IMG/VR virus record: IMGVR_UViG_3300048061_000324
Coordinates: 1 to 63,794 of that record
Strand: one strand, 5' to 3'
DNA: 63,794 nucleotides
From: a virus
In this document: one piece after another, positions 36,001 to 42,982 of the stretch
Position numbering within the stretch: the stretch's first letter is position 1
Layout of the letters: each line of letters begins with the position of its first letter
Notes under the pieces: model-generated
Database searches by the model: none
Seen by the model: only the letters and a program-made list of their open reading frames with translations
What the model was told of the DNA's origin: nothing
Translations under genes and position numbers: made by a program

Positions 36001-36615
36001 TGTAGTCCCTAATTCTGTTTGTATCCAAAAAGGATTAGTTTGGTCTACTGCAAAAGTATAACTACCACCACGTACTAGATAGATAGTTGGATTTTTTGTA
36101 GTTCCGTATGTTGGTGTAACTGAATACTTTTTTGCAGTACTAGTTACTGTAAAATCTTGTGTTGTTGGAACTTCAGCCGCTGTAACGTTAGCAGTACCTG
36201 GTCCACTTGGTAACCAATAGTATTCGCCAAAGTTAATTAATTTATCATAATTAACAAAGCCGTCCCAATTATAATACTCTTGGTCAAACAGTCTACTATG
36301 TTTGTTTGTTTTTCCGCCTGCTTCTTTAATAGAATTAAGCAAGTCATCATATGTAATTAATGTTTGTACTTCTTTTTTAATATCTTTATATACAACACTT
36401 GGCTCTAATTGATAAGATGTTCTATATTGTCCAACTGTTGTTAAGTATGGATCTTTGATAGAATAACTTGGCCCAAAGCGTCTCCCAACATAACCATCTA
36501 CTCTTTCTAAACTTTTAGAATTAAGTAACTGGTCAAGTGTTGAATGTAAGAACTTTTTGTTCTTATCTGTTTGTAACCACTTGGGTAGGAAGGATGCGGA
36601 TTTACGTTTTGCCAT
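24082..36615 (-). CDS. Giant baseplate/tail structural protein, 4177 aa
   Basis: A single 4177-codon gene, one fifth of the window. The N terminus (KSASFLPKWLQTDKNKKFLH) is basic; YYNWDGFVNYDKLINFGEYY follows near residue 113. Features in order: an extension module with TAPTVSTQITIKV (~residue 810), a long central region, about six FG-GAP-like blades (~2125-2665), Gly-rich GTGY repeats (~3300-3360), then several ~65-residue repeats of the pattern DG..T.F...vdG...F..AP..G..I. Its start overlaps the gp6 stop (TAATG). Position right after gp6 suggests it replaces T4 gp7/gp10-type wedge proteins and may form long appendages. No frameshift is seen along its length. Confidence 0.82.
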   Translation of the reverse strand: MAKRKSASFLPKWLQTDKNKKFLHSTLDQLLNSKSLERVDGYVGRRFGPSYSIKDPYLTTVGQYRTSYQLEPSVVYKDIKKEVQTLITYDDLLNSIKEAGGKTNKHSRLFDQEYYNWDGFVNYDKLINFGEYYWLPSGPGTANVTAAEVPTTQDFTVTSTAKKYSVTPTYGTTKNPTIYLVRGGSYTFAVDQTNPFWIQTELGTTGKSAVSFNRTTRDVYGVINNGTSTGTITFNVPQSTDQNFFTKTVVNVSDVDLRCSEYTYESLNGATLQTVMDAGGIDGQLYLENKTVIFNADVNTSNAWPNTFSNDEKFQVFRILVSGGTISLQGVTLIGVNKKVQIQEGENFSTFEYYRSSDSTTLLEVPAVTAPMSTFYYVDPTDSSKYGEIKLLDSTTKIIDVTTDIIGKKNYTTPNGVVFSNGMHIQTDTTVSPISYRSKTYIVDGVGESIRLVPKDNHVAYELETSETKDYIVSSVGSADSNAWARNNNWYHKDVITTIAGYNNESAVIDQDNRAKRPIIEFKKDLALLNSGNMSSGSVDLIDTTTTDALSNINNGPSFFIDSKAVTNGMKVIFTADTDLEVKNKIFTVSMVDFQNDGTSEVKLIPSTTSLVNGDQVVAKDGEKLKGKTYWFNGTNWVVGQQKTLVNQEPLFDIFDNNGKSYTNKTTYQSSNFAGTSLFAYGKGSGTTLDPELGINLKYKNFSNIGDIVFDNKYSLDTFTYTATTGSSTLNVSTGFIKVTDSNKTVSYIDGWKKIDTPSVQYQVVTYVANGTAKQFEIGVAPTVGELPEIIVFTDSTEIKTGWEYKLDSGRHIIEFTTAPTVSTQITIKVLSDNQTSFGYYEVPNNLSNNAFNKNFSDITLGQMRSHVSEIIKTVDGFSGVYPGAGNLRDIGNAGKYAGKILHHSSGLVFPGIFLQEDHLNVTTALKYASDEYTKFKQKFIAAAETLDLDFEDIPTAVDKILASINSTKSASFPFYYSDMVGHGTNKKNYTYTVTDNRIKSYQMGSTFNPKTNTNRSVLVYINGVQAVLGKDYTFNATRPAIEMVNEPALATVIKIVDYNNTIGNYIPPTPSKMGMYPKYEPIKYTDDTYVTNVDFIQGHDGSLTKAYGDVLDDVILELEKRIYNNIKATYKPDVFNIHETQPGRWRDTGYSRSEYQSILSRHFLQWSIKNRIDWSTHDGYERGNEFTWNYNKMADKISGELLPGGWRQIYKHYYDTDRPHTHPWEMLGIDVKPTWWETQYGPAPYTSGNRVMWEDLRDGKIYDATTQTYTVNNLYKRADLLDMIPVNENGTLVSPWKSLATGSTVFELNDKWAVGDGGPAQAAWEKSSEFPFMKQIANAVMKPAKYFSLLFDTDKVIRTPITNNIVSVTTNKQLQRSDFETPLVDQNVINGYSFYVANHLNFLGVAPSVLKDIIDRVDINLAVKLSGYTDKKFLKVLAEQVSPNAISENVMIPDEDYELVVTKTSPIVSAPYSGVIVQQTDSGYAIYGYDTQNPVFNVIPSRQSRNINVHQVLDQRFIEYKDKEDSVLTVPYGTELSTPQQVFDFLVSYGRYLTSLGYDFANNSEQMAGGIEVANWTMAGKEFGYWVQQKWGTDAVITLSPSANRLTFRRADSMVDSLVNHYNGKSIMNQSFENLTVDKFKTTREDGEFEVTPEATVGGLYFANIKTVQYEHTLVLNNSTIFNDIIYQPELGNRQNRLKLVGWRTSDWDGSLTAQGFVLNQGKVDLWIQNTDYAKGEIIKNNDKLYTASETHTSGLTFDFDKWTPTDSFKLGLLPNWDTLGGDFESYYDVDTVNLESSADKFGKSVIGYQSRNYLENLGLDDTSQVKFYQGMIKEKGTSNAIDKLLRAKLDNTTSNIDMYEEWAVRVGEYGGLDINKRVELELKNDDINGNPTVLHSIDSIENKLEGVKNVLTEDFYKAPPEITPNWIPTNTTIGLQGDVLPYTGYAKITDADATLFNISSYENLNNSVSNMSIGYHLYVANDENLDWNFYYLDITKDVVLTAQASDNNTILWTTKEHHDILKDDLIVIKGFGAANGVHKVLRTTGLKSFETNEQSDALDVSGEATILKFRSIRYKTSSDLLGYTPVNGWKLNDKVFVDKVSDNGWKVFQKLNEYKAKTSLIPNNYAYTNGKMGNSIAINQDKSLGVFGYADYDAYGKLVVYIPNGQGDLAEAKVISPAQDNRFAGFGHSIDIKDNKFAVGSKTSVGCPEGNLHIYYQEGNQYNVSFAWAPPSITGTSKLNVKFSKDGSTLVAGAPGVDKVYVFKRATDTDTFTTTDSFTGDNTTTAFTTTANAEASIVTVDGVVQIQHEDVTVSGTTITFTTAPATSAEIRVKSGPGWELKATINGTASTEFGFAIDTDKTGDNIIIGAPAENTTYSNEGAVYVYSKYNSTGYSKTQKITTTLNNVDGRYGESVACNNTFTKLFAGAPGCNRFERASGLVTKIGLVSGPTKSHTGPEYTTTTSGSIVINGTTVSVNTKNVEDIATQINNASITNISASASNNKLTITSADKDNELIIVDISGNLFANVIGDQFGNVQNIVQNAKTDGQEFGKSIAIDTTGKVLVVGAPTSTYNAQMSFDTQGTDFDSSSTHFADATKRGGNVYAYQELDTSYIQTQKFTNTNIDADDLFGSALQVLDSNDIYIGMPNDDKSGSIIDSGQVAHYCSAKDIFVTHEQEQQLVDITKINRVFSYDKIKNEVINYYDWVDPIKGKIPGIADENIDYKTLWDPATYAIEGAHTWGPDQVGKIWWDLSTVKYVYAEQGDWAYRSSFWGSVFPGSSINVYQWVESDKVPSAYEGSGTVYSTSLYTTVSKIQGTVVKNRYFFWVKNVLDLAKNKTKSIKDVTDILIDPTTAELKYVAFTGSSDVSLYNFASELKNTGTVLVIDYDKTKNDKIIHNEWALIKENVADATLPTNFKRKLIDSLVGADSYGNSVPDPTLSASEQYGIQFRPRQSLFINRMSALKEFLTTVNTVMAKNTITLTKDITDLLAKDPEPKQASGDWDQRVSNNTELSYVRIKEKPVGYKVLVGTDTTVQNRWSIYSKRADNTWVLGKLQGYDVSNYWSYTDWYETNFSADTYIDYSIALKKDLVDVTPTVGQTVKVENGGNWELLYWNGTEYTTVGIKNATIQISEGIWNYTSTRYGFATEVFDFQLFDQEPQIETRKIVETILNKILIDDMALSANNTIFTMLYYVLDEQPFIDWLFKTSFIGVNHKIRALDDLPYYRKDNQTYVSEFIAEAKPYRTKIREYISNYNKTDPWTGDLTDFDINSYFDSNLGYYRKPDGSDSEDSVRLSTGFNKPWNDNYKHSIGSVAVTNGGTGYNFVPAVTITGGGGSGAKATATVESGVVTGIEITNKGTGYVSTPNVSIATSTGTTALGYAQLENLKARSIDTTMKFDRIKYTSEIIEWQANTSYTTGNKITYQGEVYTADENFTSGTTFTSDSLTVIADETFANAMDRTIAYYQPTDIQPAKELENLFYGIDYPGNKILGPGFDKQPGMDRAGFDDSPFDNFEIGAEGVPMISGVADTHISSRFGDSLLGTRPEDINIVGGKFVDQYNSHAPEEFVPGRVFDSLDMEIYQTPTSEYGGTDGLSPRIDVIKHTGDGNKTRFSFRTSDGHHNMNLLIYTTQTGKVQPDEYTLDFTTFEVVFNVAPVVGDIIDIVSLGNSGENMILDYVLTGDGVDAKYNLPISSSIAQQALVLVNGVKKDNQINNINSRAELEFTGGYKPTVGDHIHIFVFNLDPSVRIAYSHIGQEIFTMDGSTRTFTLANEPLYEGPVDAKIYVELAEERLRPAVYTYATGDGTLTNFALTDVADIDHATITASDVSVFIDGVSNSGWTLVDNSGTKEVQFSSAPSSGSKIAIGDNTNAEYTVSSTNITLASGLTITSGFKLNVTTFSSHNVLDMTTQTFKGASASAVILANGFDSAPFDGSTSFDVATTQIINTPTYTLYRTPSNANYLWVSKNGVRLSVEQDYEIEDGKLKLTTNIGNTDIIVISQFSENIIKQRVSWKVWQDILGQVRYYRLCEDNTTALATDLLRTDKEISVVDASKLATPNLNANIPGVIWIAGERIVYWEIDGNKLKNIHRGTMGTARAFRHYETDQVIDVSERQEIVDGHSKVWYTYGDTNTIQDQTSNQAKFLTECQGTVPLVGVTFDQSGRYIASGYVDDNYVQINE
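28620..30250 (-). repeat. FG-GAP-like blades inside the giant protein
   Basis: Six related segments encode FGHSIDIKDNKFAVGS, FSKDGSTLVAGAPG, FGFAIDTDKTGDNIIIGAPA, YGESVACNNTFTKLFAGAPG, FGKSIAIDTTGKVLVVGAPT and FGSALQVLDSNDIYIGMPND. This is the FG...GAP signature of integrin-type beta-propellers. Other sequence is inserted between blades 3 and 5. Blade boundaries are approximate. Confidence 0.7.
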
Positions 36616-39600
36616 TAATAGCCAGAGCCTCCAGAACTAGTTGTATTAGTTGTACTTTGTGAAATGCTCGATGTTGTTGCTGTTCCAGTGTTAACTGTTC
36701 CAGTTGCTTTAATACCTGCGGCTGTAATTGCATCAATGATTGTAACATCATTAACTGTTGCCGCATTGGCAAATATTTCATCATGCTCACAACTTATTTG
36801 ATATAAACTACCAAACCCTTGTGAACTGTCATTAGGAACTAGTACTACACTGTTTAAGTACGGTGTAAGAGCTGAATGCAAGTATGCACTTAACTCTGAG
36901 AAATAAAATGTTTCTCCGAAGTCCCAATTTGAAACTTCAAAATATTCGTTTAATGCCGCTACTAGTTTTGACTTGATTTCACTATCACTAATACTAAAGC
37001 CTGGATTCTTAACTACTTTAAATGTTGCTTGTAGGTTTGATGTTGCTTTTGTACCAAATAATGGTTTAAATTTTGCACTGTGTAGAACAAGTGCGTCACT
37101 TAATGTTTTATAGCCTTCTAGTGTACCAAACTGCGAACGTAAACTATTAACTGTTGGTTTAGTTGGCTCTGTTACAGTACTTGTTGTATCTGTAATGTAT
37201 TGTGTATACGAGTCGCTATAATTTTTAGTTAATACAAATATATCAATAATATTACCTGGGCTCGGATCAATACGTCTGTCATTTGGTGCATTATGTGTAT
37301 AATGAAATTTAAGTCCGGCTCTGCCTGTATATACTTTGTAGTCTAAACTTTCAACTAGTGATTTAACATTATTGTTTTCTGTTACTACATAAAATTTATT
37401 ATCCGTTACTGCATACAATACTGAATTAGTAATTAAACTATTAATAACACTTTCAATATTTCCTTTTGTTGAGTAATCATGATTGATAACTGAATCTGCA
37501 ACTGTAACATATTTGTTAAAATTATCATAATCTGTTTGACGTTTTAAGAATACAAACTTTCGTAAATTGTTTGCTAGTGTAGTTGCTTCATCACCTACTA
37601 CTTCGTCAAATGCATTTGGATTATCAATAACACCGTCGTCATCGTTATCAGCAAACGTAACTAGGATTTTTGTATTGTCTTTGTATCCGTCTGTATCTGT
37701 TACAACGTCATAAACATTGAACGGAATATTTCTTACTAACGAAGTGTTTGCATCTGGTTTTGTATTAATACCTAAAACTTCAATATTATCTTTTTTACTT
37801 AATCCAGTTACTGGATCAAAAATCTTACTGGCTTTATCAAAGTAAAAACGTGTTTCTTCTACACTACTAAAGAAATATTCTAAACCTCTATATGCAACAT
37901 TGTAAATTGCTCCATCAGTTGTAAATTTAATCAACCAACTTGCATCTTTGTTTGTGTTTGTTTTATCTTTTGCAAAGGCATTGTCAAATGTATTTGATAC
38001 ACTAATATCTCTATTAGAAATAGTGTACCAAGTTCCTGCTAGGTGATCAAAGCCTAATGCAAAATTTTTATATTGTTTAATATTTGTAAACAGTTCACTT
38101 TCAATCACTGAAGGTAAATCAGAAACAAATGTTGGTAGTACTTTTGAAACTACTGCACCTGTTGGTACATTTTCGTTCAAACTCACTGCTCCTACAAATG
38201 CAGTAACTTTACCGTCGTTAACACCAATACCATTGTTGTTGATGCTAATAACACCTGCATATGCTTTATCTGTACTTCCTTTATGATTTGCACTACCTGA
38301 CATTAGTGTACCATTATCCATAAAGTGTTGATCTGCAGGTGCAGTAAATGTTACAAGTCCAGCATTTTTTAGATATTGTAAGTTATTACTACTTACACTG
38401 CCTACTTGTGCTACATTGTTTTCACTGTCGTTAAAGTAACCTGTACTTTTATTTGTTCCTACACTAACTCTTTGCCAAGTTGTATTAAGTGTACTAACGT
38501 CTACTTTACTAAAGTTTTTAAAATAAAAATGTTCCATTTCTTTACTTCTAAGAACTGGTTCAACTGTATTCCTAATTGCATCATAGATGTCATTATCATT
38601 AATCCAATTGAATGTTTTATTTTTTAAGAATTCGTTTTTATAAATTGCACCGTCATTAGAAAAAATGTTTGTACTAGAATATTTTCCAGTTACATCTTTA
38701 ATATCTAAAAATCTACTAATACCACTGCTTGTTCTATTCACACTTTTACTTTTAATAATATTGTTAAAGTTTGTTAATGGAAAAATATTATAATCTTCGC
38801 CATTAACCATTCTATTTTGTGTATAGTATTGTTGTGGTGCTTTTAGTTTAATATCTTCAATTGTATCTCTTGCTGTTGCATTGTCGATAGTATATTGTAA
38901 ACTTAAACCAACTGTTAAAGTTTCAACATTGCCCGTTCTACTTACATAAGGAATATCAATTTTAATTCCTCTAATATCATTAGGCTTAACTCTATATGTT
39001 CTTCCATTACTTACTCTGTGATAACTTCTAAAGTTACCAACCGGAATATCTGCAAATACGCCATCACCAAATAATAAATCAATTTGATCATTTGCTCTGC
39101 CGTTAATTGCATATAGTGAACGAACACTTTCACTTAAACTATTGTATATAACATTAGCACCTGTTACTGCTGGAACTTTTGTCCATTCTGTACTAACGTT
39201 TCCGTTATTGTCTAAATTAAATAACCAAACATCATCATTATTAATTCCGTTTTTATCAACTTCAACAATACGATTACTTAATGCGTTTTGTAAATTAAAT
39301 TCTACAGTTTCTAATGCACCTTGTTTAAAGTATACAAAGAAACCTGTGTTACTTGAACTTGCACCTTTACCATCTTGTCTATAAAACATATTAAATGTGT
39401 TACCTGGTTTAGGACTTTGTTCGTAAATAAATTCTTTATTTTGGAATGTTCCATTAACAACTTCAAACTTCATACTTTCTCCTGCCACATCAGCAGTGAA
39501 TGGCAATACTGGAATAGTATTCGGTAAAGTGTTAATTTCGTATAATTCTGTTTTGATATCGCTTAATGTTTTAGTTAATGCAGGATTTCCAAAACTTTGA

Positions 39601-40100
39601 GCACTTGACATTGCCGCATTCATTATTACTGCAAAATGTTCTAAGTAATCTGGGTTTGTACTATCATTGTATACAATGAAACTATCTGATAAGTTGCGTC
39701 CTGAACTATCATAAACATCTTCAGTTGTTTGTATGTTAGCAATTTTTAACATACCTCTTGCTGGCTGATTTCTTTTAGGTTGATAACTTAAAAGTTTTGC
39801 CAAACGTAATACACTGTCTCTTCTTTGTGCTGTCTCTAAAAAGTTTTCTCTAGAATTTAGATCTTGTCTAAATGCTAAACTTTGCCCAAAGTATGCAATC
39901 AAGTCCATTAGAGCTACAAACTCTGAACTTTCAATGTAATCGTTAAAATCTTCTGGGTAATTGTTGCGTAGGTACTGAACCATTGTCGAACGCAAAGTTT
40001 CATAGTCATAAGACTGGAAGTCTGCATCACGGAATGTCTGATAGATTTTAGTCCAATCTTCAGATACAAATAGACTATTTTGTCGCTTACTGGTGCTCAT
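36615..40100 (-). CDS. 6: Baseplate wedge protein gp6
   Basis: An 1161-residue protein whose N terminus is the conserved gp6 region of T4-like phages (WTKIYQTFRDADFQSYDYET, then LMDLIAYFGQSLAFRQDLNS, then RRDSVLRLAKLLSYQPKRNQ). gp6 forms the inner ring of baseplate wedges and holds gp25 and gp53. T4 gp6 has 660 residues; this one carries about 500 extra, mostly in the middle and C-terminal parts. The operon order gp25-gp6 and the late promoter at 40135-40128 agree with the assignment. The C terminus is Thr/Ser/Gly-rich. Confidence 0.88.
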   Translation of the reverse strand: MSTSKRQNSLFVSEDWTKIYQTFRDADFQSYDYETLRSTMVQYLRNNYPEDFNDYIESSEFVALMDLIAYFGQSLAFRQDLNSRENFLETAQRRDSVLRLAKLLSYQPKRNQPARGMLKIANIQTTEDVYDSSGRNLSDSFIVYNDSTNPDYLEHFAVIMNAAMSSAQSFGNPALTKTLSDIKTELYEINTLPNTIPVLPFTADVAGESMKFEVVNGTFQNKEFIYEQSPKPGNTFNMFYRQDGKGASSSNTGFFVYFKQGALETVEFNLQNALSNRIVEVDKNGINNDDVWLFNLDNNGNVSTEWTKVPAVTGANVIYNSLSESVRSLYAINGRANDQIDLLFGDGVFADIPVGNFRSYHRVSNGRTYRVKPNDIRGIKIDIPYVSRTGNVETLTVGLSLQYTIDNATARDTIEDIKLKAPQQYYTQNRMVNGEDYNIFPLTNFNNIIKSKSVNRTSSGISRFLDIKDVTGKYSSTNIFSNDGAIYKNEFLKNKTFNWINDNDIYDAIRNTVEPVLRSKEMEHFYFKNFSKVDVSTLNTTWQRVSVGTNKSTGYFNDSENNVAQVGSVSSNNLQYLKNAGLVTFTAPADQHFMDNGTLMSGSANHKGSTDKAYAGVISINNNGIGVNDGKVTAFVGAVSLNENVPTGAVVSKVLPTFVSDLPSVIESELFTNIKQYKNFALGFDHLAGTWYTISNRDISVSNTFDNAFAKDKTNTNKDASWLIKFTTDGAIYNVAYRGLEYFFSSVEETRFYFDKASKIFDPVTGLSKKDNIEVLGINTKPDANTSLVRNIPFNVYDVVTDTDGYKDNTKILVTFADNDDDGVIDNPNAFDEVVGDEATTLANNLRKFVFLKRQTDYDNFNKYVTVADSVINHDYSTKGNIESVINSLITNSVLYAVTDNKFYVVTENNNVKSLVESLDYKVYTGRAGLKFHYTHNAPNDRRIDPSPGNIIDIFVLTKNYSDSYTQYITDTTSTVTEPTKPTVNSLRSQFGTLEGYKTLSDALVLHSAKFKPLFGTKATSNLQATFKVVKNPGFSISDSEIKSKLVAALNEYFEVSNWDFGETFYFSELSAYLHSALTPYLNSVVLVPNDSSQGFGSLYQISCEHDEIFANAATVNDVTIIDAITAAGIKATGTVNTGTATTSSISQSTTNTTSSGGSGY

Positions 40101-40127
40101 TTTTTAATATCCACGCTTTATTAATAG

Positions 40128-40135
40128 TATTTATT
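40128..40135 (-). promoter_or_regulatory. T4-type late promoter before gp6
   Basis: Minus-strand GAATAAATACTATTAATA: apart from the first base it is identical to the extended T4 late consensus TATAAATACTATT. It lies 28-35 bases before the gp6 start. Confidence 0.68.
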
Positions 40136-40155
40136 CGTATTATAAACTGGGTATA

Positions 40156-40533
40156 TTATACTTGAACTGCTGAAGTGGAACGTTGGTCAAAATTGACTTT
40201 CATTGTTTCTACTTCATTAGTTTCTGCATATACCAAGTCTAGTGCTACGGATAAACCATGTTCATATTCAGCAACATCAATATCTCTTAATACTACTCTA
40301 GGATCCTTAGCCACAATTTCCTGGAGGTTTTCAATTATATTAAATTTAGCATTATCAGTGAATGGGTCGAACAAATATTGCCACACTAAACAACCAAATG
40401 TCGGTTGCATAACTCTTTCACCCTGTCTTGTATTAAAATGATTTAACAAGTCAGCACGAACTAGAGCAGTGTCTACAACTTCTGTACCACTAAAATTTCT
40501 ACCTACTGATGAATAACCTTTATATATTGCCAT
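40156..40533 (-). CDS. 25: Baseplate wedge protein gp25
   Basis: A 125-residue protein of the gp25-like family (T4 gp25 has 132 residues), shared by contractile tails and type VI secretion sheath baseplates. The family core is visible: VRADLLNHFNTRQGERVMQP, TFGCLVWQYLFDPF, and NIIENLQEIVAKDPRVVLRD. gp25 is part of the wedge core and starts sheath polymerisation. It lies between the spike-tip gene and gp6. Confidence 0.92.
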   Translation of the reverse strand: MAIYKGYSSVGRNFSGTEVVDTALVRADLLNHFNTRQGERVMQPTFGCLVWQYLFDPFTDNAKFNIIENLQEIVAKDPRVVLRDIDVAEYEHGLSVALDLVYAETNEVETMKVNFDQRSTSAVQV

Positions 40534-40550
40534 ATTAGTATTTACCTACT

Positions 40551-41633
40551 TTAAATTCCACACATTTGTAGAGCGCCTTGACGCTCATATGTAAATCTAT
40601 TTGCCACACTTTGTTTAACTTTTGCTGTAGAACTAGCAAAGTATTTGTTAACGTTGTCTCTTTCATCAAAGATTGCGTTAATAATATCATCATCTGTTGG
40701 ATTTGCTCCTGCATTGGCTATTCCTAGTGTAGGTATTCTACTACCAGGACCATGTTGTACAGATATACTCCATACTGCGTCTTGTAGCCCGTTACAATGC
40801 GTTCCATCACATATGTCTATGCCAGTATCGTTTTTAATTTTTTTAACTAATTTATCATAATGTGTTACTTGTATAAAGTCATGTTGTGCTTGTTTAAATT
40901 GTGGATCTGCGGCTAACGATACCCAAGTATTTTTAAATGCTGTTGTTCCGTTTGTTGCACCAGTATTTCCACCTGCACTTTGTAATTGACTATACATATC
41001 TGTATACTGCTTCATATATGAAAGGAAACTATTCATAGTTCCTACTTTTGTTGCAATTTGATATGTACCATAACTGTAACCACCTGTTCTATCTCTACCT
41101 ATTGCGGCAGGATCTCCGTTACTCTCGTACCTTTCAGATAATGTTCCAATATCTGTTCTTGTACAAAGGCTTGGTTCGCCTGGAGTAAACTCTACACCTG
41201 CATTAACAAACGGACCTCCATCTACTCTAGGAGCAATAGCGCCACCACCTGGTGTGTTGGATTCTGCTCTATCTGGTTGATCAGTAATTGGTGTTTGTGT
41301 TGGTTGGTCTTCTAATTCAAAAGCAATAGTTGTTGGACTTAATGCTCTTGCAGTTGGAAAGCCAACGAATATAGTTCCACTTCCGCTTGACGCTGGTGTA
41401 CTAACGTGACCAGGTACAGGATCAGCCGCACCAGGATCACCATTTCTAATAACTAACTTACCTTCAACATAAACTCCATTTGCTTGTGAACTTAATGCTC
41501 CACCGCCATGTGAGTTTTCATCTGGTTCTACAGAAACTAATAATCCGTCTGCTGTAACTGTACTTTGATTAGATACAACTGTTGTTGCTCCACAACTTCT
41601 GTCATCACTGTGTCTGTGAATTGCAATTCCCAT
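40551..41633 (-). CDS. PAAR-like spike tip fused to a lysozyme-like domain
   Basis: A 360-residue two-domain protein. Residues ~1-95 are a PAAR-like cone (IAIHRHSDDRSCGATTVV, VYVEGKLVIRNGDPGAADPV, PGHVSTPASSGSGTIFVG), the tip that caps the central spike. After a Pro/Thr-rich linker, residues ~160-360 resemble phage/VgrG-type peptidoglycan hydrolases: LSERYESNGDPAAIGRDRTG and GYSYGTYQIATKVGTMNSFL, with the Glu in RYES as probable catalytic acid. In T4, tip (gp5.4) and lysozyme (inside gp5) are separate; here the gp5 homologue next door has no lysozyme. It probably pierces the cell wall during injection. Confidence 0.72.
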   Translation of the reverse strand: MGIAIHRHSDDRSCGATTVVSNQSTVTADGLLVSVEPDENSHGGGALSSQANGVYVEGKLVIRNGDPGAADPVPGHVSTPASSGSGTIFVGFPTARALSPTTIAFELEDQPTQTPITDQPDRAESNTPGGGAIAPRVDGGPFVNAGVEFTPGEPSLCTRTDIGTLSERYESNGDPAAIGRDRTGGYSYGTYQIATKVGTMNSFLSYMKQYTDMYSQLQSAGGNTGATNGTTAFKNTWVSLAADPQFKQAQHDFIQVTHYDKLVKKIKNDTGIDICDGTHCNGLQDAVWSISVQHGPGSRIPTLGIANAGANPTDDDIINAIFDERDNVNKYFASSTAKVKQSVANRFTYERQGALQMCGI

Positions 41634-42982
41634 TATGAATCATCTTTCCCTGCATTCTTTTCTTCATGTAATGTCCAAGGTTCGTGTTGTGGTACACGTT
41701 TTGAAATATATGCTTTAGGTTGTCCAGCAGTACCTGTCGAGTCTACTGTTGGTAATTCTTGTGTTGGTATCCGTGCTGATTGACTTGCCGCTGTACCACC
41801 ATTCATATGAATTGCTGTTGCAGTTTCTAAATGACTTGTACCTGAATTAATATGTGATGTTGCACCTGAAGTAATTTTTGTATCTCCTTGTGCTACTGAA
41901 TTTAAATTATTAGTATCTAAATTTATATCAGTCATTGATTTAATGTTTACACTTTCGCCTGCTTCAAGATTAATATTTTTATCTGCTGTCATATTAATAT
42001 TATTTGCAGTACGAATACTAATACTATCTTCACTATAAACATCTATCTTACCATGCTCTGATAATTCTATCCATGCTTTACCATTGTTAGTTCCAATATA
42101 CATTAAATTGTTTGTATCATCCATTAAGATTTGATGACCTGTGCTTGTACGCAAACGAACTAATTTACTATCACCATTAACATCTCCGTCATCTAAAACA
42201 AGACTATGTCCTGGCATACGTTTTCTAATTTCTAAATCTTCAGTAGTTGCTTCGCCTGATTGCATTCTTGATTTTAATGCACTATCGGTAGCAGGATCTT
42301 TATCTCCTCTACCTGGTGTACTAATTCCAAACACTGCACTATTGTTTTCTCTTTGCGGTGTACTAAAACTTTGTCCTCTAATAGTATCTCCTAGAAGACC
42401 TTGTCCTTTTAAAATTCTTGCTAGTTCAATGTTAACTGGTCTGTAAATTTGATGAGTTTGTTTTGTATCTCTTTCAACTTTAGTATTAAATTCTGTTACA
42501 GGTAAAAAATGTTCATCGGGGTTATATCCTGGAAACTCTGTTTCTACTTCTGCTGTTTTAACCCATTTTTTACTACTAGCCAAGCCAGGTGTCATATGAT
42601 TTGCAACATCATCGATAATTGATCCTATTACAACTCCGTTATTCTTTTGTCCTTGAATAAAGATAACAAGTACTTTACTTTCAGGATCAGGCAATGTTGC
42701 CCACATACCATAACTGTATACTCCTGAACTTTCTTGTTTATCTAATAATTTCTTATCCGTTGTTCCTAAGAATGGACTCATATATTTTACAGGTGTCCAA
42801 CTTCTAGGATCGGTTGGTATACCACCTAATGCAGGAATATAAACATCCATACGTCCAGTTCGTCTTGTGTCATTGTTATTTTTAACATAGGCTTCGTAAG
42901 GACCAGGATCGACAATAGCGCCTTTTTTATTAACGTCTAAGTCTGGATTAATTTTATTAATGTATTGTTGGAATGTTGGCAT
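41633..42982 (-). CDS. 5: Central spike protein gp5-like (no lysozyme domain)
   Basis: A 449-residue spike protein. The N-terminal ~150 residues include an OB-fold-like region (GRMDVYIPALGG, GTTDKKLLDKQESSGVYSYG, WATLPDPESKVLVIFIQGQK, NNGVVIGSI). The C-terminal ~170 residues are a triple-stranded beta-helix with short repeats (INMTADKNINLEAGESVNIK, SMTDINLDTNNLN), as in gp5 and VgrG needles. T4 gp5 carries a lysozyme between these parts; this one does not. Overlaps are 1 base with each neighbour. Confidence 0.8.
   Translation of the reverse strand: MPTFQQYINKINPDLDVNKKGAIVDPGPYEAYVKNNNDTRRTGRMDVYIPALGGIPTDPRSWTPVKYMSPFLGTTDKKLLDKQESSGVYSYGMWATLPDPESKVLVIFIQGQKNNGVVIGSIIDDVANHMTPGLASSKKWVKTAEVETEFPGYNPDEHFLPVTEFNTKVERDTKQTHQIYRPVNIELARILKGQGLLGDTIRGQSFSTPQRENNSAVFGISTPGRGDKDPATDSALKSRMQSGEATTEDLEIRKRMPGHSLVLDDGDVNGDSKLVRLRTSTGHQILMDDTNNLMYIGTNNGKAWIELSEHGKIDVYSEDSISIRTANNINMTADKNINLEAGESVNIKSMTDINLDTNNLNSVAQGDTKITSGATSHINSGTSHLETATAIHMNGGTAASQSARIPTQELPTVDSTGTAGQPKAYISKRVPQHEPWTLHEEKNAGKDDS

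Noticed and set aside
40534-40552. GGTAAATACTAAT before gp25 as a late promoter
   Set aside because: The predicted transcript start would fall at or inside the gp25 start codon, leaving no ribosome site.
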